37,996 bases of DNA from Clostridia bacterium. Lineage in GTDB: Bacteria > Bacillota > Clostridia > UBA1212 > UBA1255. Numbering within the stretch: the stretch's first letter is position 1; each line of letters opens with the position of its first letter. The stretch lies in assembly GCA_017560225.1 (NCBI GenBank), contig JAFYOJ010000155.1:1-37996 (forward strand). The letters run 5' to 3'. Below are positions 34,602-37,996 of the stretch, in pieces. The notes below the pieces were generated by a model, which saw only the letters and a program-made list of their open reading frames with translations, ran no database searches and had not been told where the DNA came from. A program made the translations under genes and the position numbers.

Positions 34602-35552
34602 ATGAGAAAAATTTTTTCAATTGTATTGGTACTTTCTTTGCTGTGTGCTATGTTTGCTGTAGAGGTTCAGGGCGCTGGTAGTGGAGCTCCGTCACTTTCG
34701 GTAAACGTGAAGAGTGCTAATGAAATTGTAGTCACGTGGGAGAATGTAACGCAGGAAACAATGGGTTCTCCTTCCACGTCTATTCAAATTCGAAGAGGGG
34801 ATGATACAGGAACGGGCGTAACGTTGGCTTATCATTATGCCTATAACACAACAGAGAATAATGGTGCCAGCGGCTCTGTTACGTTCAGCAATGAATACGC
34901 CGGCTCTGATAATCGCAAGGCGAATTTCCCGTTGACTGATGGTAATTATTACGCAGTTCTTCGACTGAATGACGGTTCCTTAGTAGAGTCAACGAAGACG
35001 GAGTTTACGGTAGGTGCACCGCCGGCTCCCCCTGAGTTGTCTGTACAGGTCAACAACGCTAATGAGATTGTGGTTAATTGGAAAAATGTGGTGCAGGAGG
35101 AAATTGGATCTCCGTCTGTGTCCATCCAAGTACGTAAGGAGAGTGACACCGGGACAGGTACCTCTCTTGCCTATCACTATGTTTATAATACTACAGTGAA
35201 TAACGGCGTAGAAGGAACAGTTACGTTCAGTAATGAATATGCCGGTTCGGATAACCGAAAAGAAAATTTCCCGTTGGAAGAAGGTACGTATTACGTTATT
35301 CTTCGTTTGGAGAACGGTTCTTTAATGGCAAATACAAAGACCGAATTTACTGTGAGTGCGGTGGAGCCAAGTGCAACGCCTAGTGAAAAGCCTGTTGAAA
35401 GTCCCAGTGCTACGCCCGAGAGTACGCTTGAAGCAACATCTACTCCTACACCGAATCAACCTACCGGCGACACGTCGTTGCTTTGGATTGCCTCTGTTAT
35501 GCTTGCATCTGCGGTGGTTTATGTTATGATAAAACGAAAGATTAAAGCGTAA
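34602..35552 (+). CDS. Anchored surface protein with two Ig-like modules
   Basis: The 316-residue protein has a signal peptide (about 1-24), two copies of the module also found in the first gene of this run (30-138 and 143-252), and a Pro/Ser/Thr/Glu-rich linker (253-286). It ends in an anchoring tail. The tail has NQPTGD (285-290), a membrane helix (about 292-310) and a basic KRKIKA end. This layout is that of a sortase-type sorting signal, with NQPTG in place of LPxTG. If sortase does not accept it, the helix still anchors it in the membrane. The gap to the previous gene is 45 bases. The function is unknown; the modules may bind the same partner as those of the first protein. Confidence 0.85.
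   Translation: MRKIFSIVLVLSLLCAMFAVEVQGAGSGAPSLSVNVKSANEIVVTWENVTQETMGSPSTSIQIRRGDDTGTGVTLAYHYAYNTTENNGASGSVTFSNEYAGSDNRKANFPLTDGNYYAVLRLNDGSLVESTKTEFTVGAPPAPPELSVQVNNANEIVVNWKNVVQEEIGSPSVSIQVRKESDTGTGTSLAYHYVYNTTVNNGVEGTVTFSNEYAGSDNRKENFPLEEGTYYVILRLENGSLMANTKTEFTVSAVEPSATPSEKPVESPSATPESTLEATSTPTPNQPTGDTSLLWIASVMLASAVVYVMIKRKIKA
34689..35015 (+). repeat. Ig-like module copy 4
   Basis: Residues 30-138 of the anchored protein, with SPSTSIQIR, AYHYAYNTT, SVTFSNEYAGSD, RKANFPL and LRLNDGSL. Confidence 0.8.
35028..35357 (+). repeat. Ig-like module copy 5
   Basis: Residues 143-252 of the anchored protein, with SPSVSIQVR, AYHYVYNTT, TVTFSNEYAGSD, RKENFPL and LRLENGSL. It follows copy 4 after a four-residue Pro/Ala linker. 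Confidence 0.8.
35503..35530 (+). promoter_or_regulatory. Candidate promoter of the AraC-type gene
   Basis: TTGCAT (35503-35508), a 16-base spacer and TATGAT (35525-35530), preceded by an extended -10 TG at 35522-35523. It lies inside the end of the anchored protein gene. Transcription would start near 35537, about 70 bases before the regulator. Confidence 0.5.
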
Positions 35553-35604
35553 GGAGTAGATTGCCATTAAGTGTTGGATCCCTATATTTCATTCAACCAA
35601 AAGA

Positions 35605-37092
35605 GTGAAATATTATGATGTATACTTGCAATGTGATTCGAGTGGCTCCCAAACCGTAGGCGTGCAAGGTTGGACGAATTGTACGAGTTACAAAGATCAG
35701 GATGAAACTCGAATTGTACTGACGCTCTGTAATCCAGAGAAGGGTATTTCTTTACCCTTCTCTGGATATTTGCGTTTTGAAATACCGGAAGAGGGACAAA
35801 TTGACAACAACGTAGGACTATGCATAGACATTGATGCGGAAGCTTGTACCATTAATCAAGTGCTGCTGAACAATATTTATGAAAAGCCTATTTTGTTAAC
35901 TATGGAAGAATTACGATTTGGTCGCGCGGTGCAATATAAACATCCGCCAGTTTCGTTGTTCCCGGTTTCCTCCGCTTCTATTGTGACGCCGGATACTTCC
36001 GGAGAAGACGGTAATCTTCGTTTTTGTTTTGATCATTTGCGGGAAGATGAATATTTACTCTTCTATCGAAATGTGGATCAAGGGGAGTATTTTAAGGAAA
36101 ATGTTTGCGAGATTTTCTTGCCCAAAAAATATTATTTGCCCGGTGAAGCAATTACAGTTTCGTATAGGAATGTATATGATTTTGAACAGGGCAAGAATAA
36201 AAATGCCACCAACGTTATGCTTTATCGAAGCAAGGATGTGCCGGGGAAGATACAAAGTCAGGAATATGTAATCCTTAAATTAGATACTGTTTGTCGCAGC
36301 TCATCCGGAATGGTGGTATTTCCACGAGATGGGGTTCGATTTCTAAATACCAATGCAACCGGTCGTTACGCTAGTGGTGAATATTGTATGCGACTTTTAC
36401 AAGCTTACCAACCGCTGTGTTCGGAACGGGCGCTTGTGATTACGGATGTGATGACAGAAACATGGTTAAATATGCCCTTGTCTGCAGGAATGTTCTATAT
36501 GAAAGCAACAAATATATGCGGCAATGTGGTTTTTCCGGAAGCGTCTGATGAGCAAATCACTTGCATACGTTTTACCTGTCCATCGCCTATCGTAGATATT
36601 TTTGAACAAAGCTTGCACTATATGCCGTATCTACAAAAGCATATTGGAACCCTTAAAGAAAAACGTACTTTGTGTGAATCTGCACTGAATGCGCTTTTGA
36701 ATTTTATTCTGCATGGCATTTACGTTGAAAACGTACATGATATGAGTACGAAAATTGAAAAGCATCGTGCCGGCTTGAACTATCATCAAATTGTCAGCTT
36801 TATCGAGGAGAATATCTGTGGCGATGTCAGCATGCAAGCATTGTGCAAGCAATTCTATTGTAGCGAAAGTTATTTGTCCCATCTCTTTAAGAAGCATATG
36901 CACATCAGTATTGCGACATACATTTATCGTGCCAAAATTGCAAAAGCGAAGGTTTTATTAGCTCAAAATGATAAGCGTATCTCTGAAATTGCTGAACTTC
37001 TACAGTATTCAGATATTTACTCGTTTTCTAGATCGTTTAAGAAAATAACCGGCATGTCCCCCTCGGCGTACCGCCGTTTGCAACAAAAATAA
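35605..37092 (+). CDS. AraC-family transcriptional regulator with Ig-like module in its sensor part
   Basis: This 495-residue cytoplasmic protein has no membrane segment. The C-terminal AraC/XylS DNA-binding domain (about 392-492) has two helix-turn-helices: VSMQALCKQFYCSESYLSHLFKK and RISEIAELLQYSDIYSFSRSFKKITGMSPSAYRR. Residues about 168-281 look like a diverged copy of the module carried by the exported proteins: YYLPGEAITVSYRNV, SGMVVFP and ASGEYCMRLLQ align with module strands. The N-terminal 165 residues are unrecognised and cysteine-rich. GTG 35605 is the start with only a weak AAAAGAG before it. Lying 52 bases after the exported genes, it probably regulates them. A 15-bp perfect inverted repeat lies within codons 43-55. 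Confidence 0.85.
   Translation: MKYYDVYLQCDSSGSQTVGVQGWTNCTSYKDQDETRIVLTLCNPEKGISLPFSGYLRFEIPEEGQIDNNVGLCIDIDAEACTINQVLLNNIYEKPILLTMEELRFGRAVQYKHPPVSLFPVSSASIVTPDTSGEDGNLRFCFDHLREDEYLLFYRNVDQGEYFKENVCEIFLPKKYYLPGEAITVSYRNVYDFEQGKNKNATNVMLYRSKDVPGKIQSQEYVILKLDTVCRSSSGMVVFPRDGVRFLNTNATGRYASGEYCMRLLQAYQPLCSERALVITDVMTETWLNMPLSAGMFYMKATNICGNVVFPEASDEQITCIRFTCPSPIVDIFEQSLHYMPYLQKHIGTLKEKRTLCESALNALLNFILHGIYVENVHDMSTKIEKHRAGLNYHQIVSFIEENICGDVSMQALCKQFYCSESYLSHLFKKHMHISIATYIYRAKIAKAKVLLAQNDKRISEIAELLQYSDIYSFSRSFKKITGMSPSAYRRLQQK
35732..35767 (+). other. Perfect 15-bp inverted repeat inside the AraC-type gene
   Basis: ATCCAGAGAAGGGTA (35732-35746) is the exact reverse complement of TACCCTTCTCTGGAT (35753-35767), with a TTTCTT loop. 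It lies about 130 bases into the coding region, and only short T runs follow. It could be an internal operator for autoregulation or a strong mRNA hairpin. Confidence 0.8.
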
Positions 37093-37129
37093 GGGGATGA
37101 CAGCACCGGATCTATCCACCATCTTCCAC

Positions 37130-37158
37130 TTGCGTGCCCTACCCTGATATGATAAAAT
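37130..37158 (+). promoter_or_regulatory. Promoter of the CAP-like gene
   Basis: TTGCGT (37130-37135), a 17-base spacer and TAAAAT (37153-37158), the same -10 and spacing as the promoter at 15934. The 120-base gap after the AraC-type gene holds this promoter and the dyad at 37163; no terminator was seen. Confidence 0.6.
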
Positions 37159-37162
37159 ACAG

Positions 37163-37177
37163 AAGTACGTGGTACTT
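37163..37177 (+). promoter_or_regulatory. Dyad at the predicted transcription start
   Basis: AAGTAC (37163-37168) and GTACTT (37172-37177) form a perfect 6-bp dyad around GTG. It covers the predicted start of transcription (near 37165), a usual repressor position. It may also be chance. Confidence 0.35.
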
Positions 37178-37211
37178 ATACGAAAGATAAAGGGTAGGAT
37201 CAAAGAAAACA

Positions 37212-37996
37212 ATGAAGCAATATCATGCACCACAACGGAAGTATGCTACTGTGCAGAAGCGAAGCGGTTTCACCGGCTCGGTTCTTCTTGCGGTAGCTTT
37301 TTTGTTGGGCATTCTTGTGACAAGTGGGCTCTTGATCCCCGGGAGCGTTCAAGCGGCGCAAGAAGCCACATTGCCCTCCATCGAACTATCCCAACCCATT
37401 TATACCCGTCAAGAAGACGAACTTCTTCTGCAAACCGAAGGGGCCATCGCCACGGAAATTGCGGCGATTCGCCAAGTACAGGGTTTGCCCGCTGTCACGG
37501 TATCTGATGTACTGTCCAAGAATGCACGATATATTGCCACTGCCATGCTTGCGCAACCGGATGATGCCGCTGCAACTGCAAAAGCGCAGAGCCTTTCTAA
37601 CCAAATATCGTATATTACACTCACTGCGGCCGTTTACGCCGAGGACTATTATTGCACCCAGGCCACTTTAGGTGCGGAATATTTTTGTAAAAGGGTACTC
37701 AACCACACCAATGCCAATGCGCTTCTCAAGAACGACATACAAGTGGTGGGTATCGCCCTTGTTCGAGGGGAATTTGAAGGGAAAACGGTTACTTGCGGTG
37801 TGATTTGTGCCGCCAAAACGCCGGTCACCCAAACACAAAGTGTAATTCCGGACAGTATTTTAGCCCAGGACACCCAGGCCCCCGTAGTGACAAGCAAGAA
37901 CATCTATGTGGCTACGGGCACGCAACTTACTGATGCCCAGATTCGCGAGGCCCTTCTTGTTTCCGATGAGCGGGGACAGACGCCGATCCTTACATA
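37212..37996 (+). CDS. Exported CAP/SCP-like protein with Ig-like tail (partial, runs off the window)
   Basis: From ATG 37212 the frame stays open to the window end (261 codons). AGGGTAGGAT lies 11 bases upstream. The N-terminus is basic and followed by a hydrophobic segment (about 19-42) and GSVQAAQ, a likely long signal peptide or anchor. Residues about 60-200 resemble a CAP (SCP/PR-1) domain: LQTEGAIATEIAAIRQVQGL at the start, a helix with KNARYIATAML, and NHTNANALLKNDIQVVGIAL matching the GHRxNIL...VGVG region. The metal-binding His pattern is weak. The last part (TQAPVVTSKNIYVATGTQL) looks like the start of a bacterial Ig-like domain. The C-terminus is unseen, so anchor and length are unknown. 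Confidence 0.75.
   Translation, partial: MKQYHAPQRKYATVQKRSGFTGSVLLAVAFLLGILVTSGLLIPGSVQAAQEATLPSIELSQPIYTRQEDELLLQTEGAIATEIAAIRQVQGLPAVTVSDVLSKNARYIATAMLAQPDDAAATAKAQSLSNQISYITLTAAVYAEDYYCTQATLGAEYFCKRVLNHTNANALLKNDIQVVGIALVRGEFEGKTVTCGVICAAKTPVTQTQSVIPDSILAQDTQAPVVTSKNIYVATGTQLTDAQIREALLVSDERGQTPILT

Noticed and set aside
37169-37507. 112-codon + strand open frame near the window end
   Set aside because: It has no binding site and overlaps the frame from 37212, which has a ribosome binding site, a signal-peptide-like start and stays open to the window edge.
1-37996. CRISPR arrays, tRNA genes, insertion sequences and phage genes
   Set aside because: No regularly spaced repeats, no tRNA-like cloverleaf with CCA-type ends and no transposase or integrase motifs were seen on either strand by eye; a dedicated RNA and repeat search would be decisive.

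Overview
The window looks like a contiguous piece of a Gram-positive, Clostridia-like (Firmicutes) chromosome. Signs are AGGAGG-type ribosome binding sites, sigma-A promoters, lipobox and sortase-like surface proteins, an LCP protein, a TagA/TagD/MnaA teichoic-type gene set, a DUF5711 gene, and a Firmicutes-style L10 leader. All 36 genes I support lie on the + strand. No tRNA, rRNA, transposase, phage gene or CRISPR array was seen. The exact lineage cannot be fixed from the sequence alone.

Region 1 (1-8791) is a surface-glycopolymer locus. It runs: a gene tail, a WbaP-type initiating sugar-phosphate transferase, a GT4 glycosyltransferase, TagA/WecG, TagD, UDP-GlcNAc 2-epimerase, a GT2, a Wzx-type flippase and an LCP protein. 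Several genes overlap by ATGA. It mixes teichoic-acid enzymes (TagA, TagD, MnaA, LCP) with capsule/EPS-style initiation and flipping. A FlaA1/PglF/CapD-type nucleotide-sugar dehydratase with its own strong promoter lies further on (15996-17894).

Region 2 (8816-15872) is mixed. It has a cytoplasmic GH78-like six-hairpin glycosidase, a split ChrA pair, a repeat-rich intergenic region, a Ca2+-type P-ATPase, and a secreted SH3-SH3-C39-like peptidase followed by a clear terminator.

Region 3 (17974-25668) is a four-gene Gld-like ABC system (ATPase, ABC-2 permease, GldG-like protein, DUF4340), a YkvI-like carrier whose start codon lies in a hairpin, a membrane-anchored DUF5711 protein and a CvpA protein.

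Region 4 (25723-29226) is the translation/transcription cluster rpmG-secE-nusG-rplK-rplA-[L10 leader]-rplJ-rplL. It ends at a strong terminator instead of continuing into rpoB.

Region 5 (29303-37092) is the most interesting part: a compact run of five exported proteins followed by an AraC-family regulator. The exported proteins are a multi-module surface protein, a LamG lipoprotein, an exported metallophosphoesterase, a lipoprotein paralogue of that enzyme with most metal ligands lost, and a wall/membrane-anchored protein with two more copies of the same module. The cytoplasmic AraC regulator carries what looks like a diverged copy of the module. I infer a co-regulated surface system that I cannot match to a described one. 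Region 6 (37130-end) is a promoter and the start of a CAP-domain-like exported protein that runs off the window.
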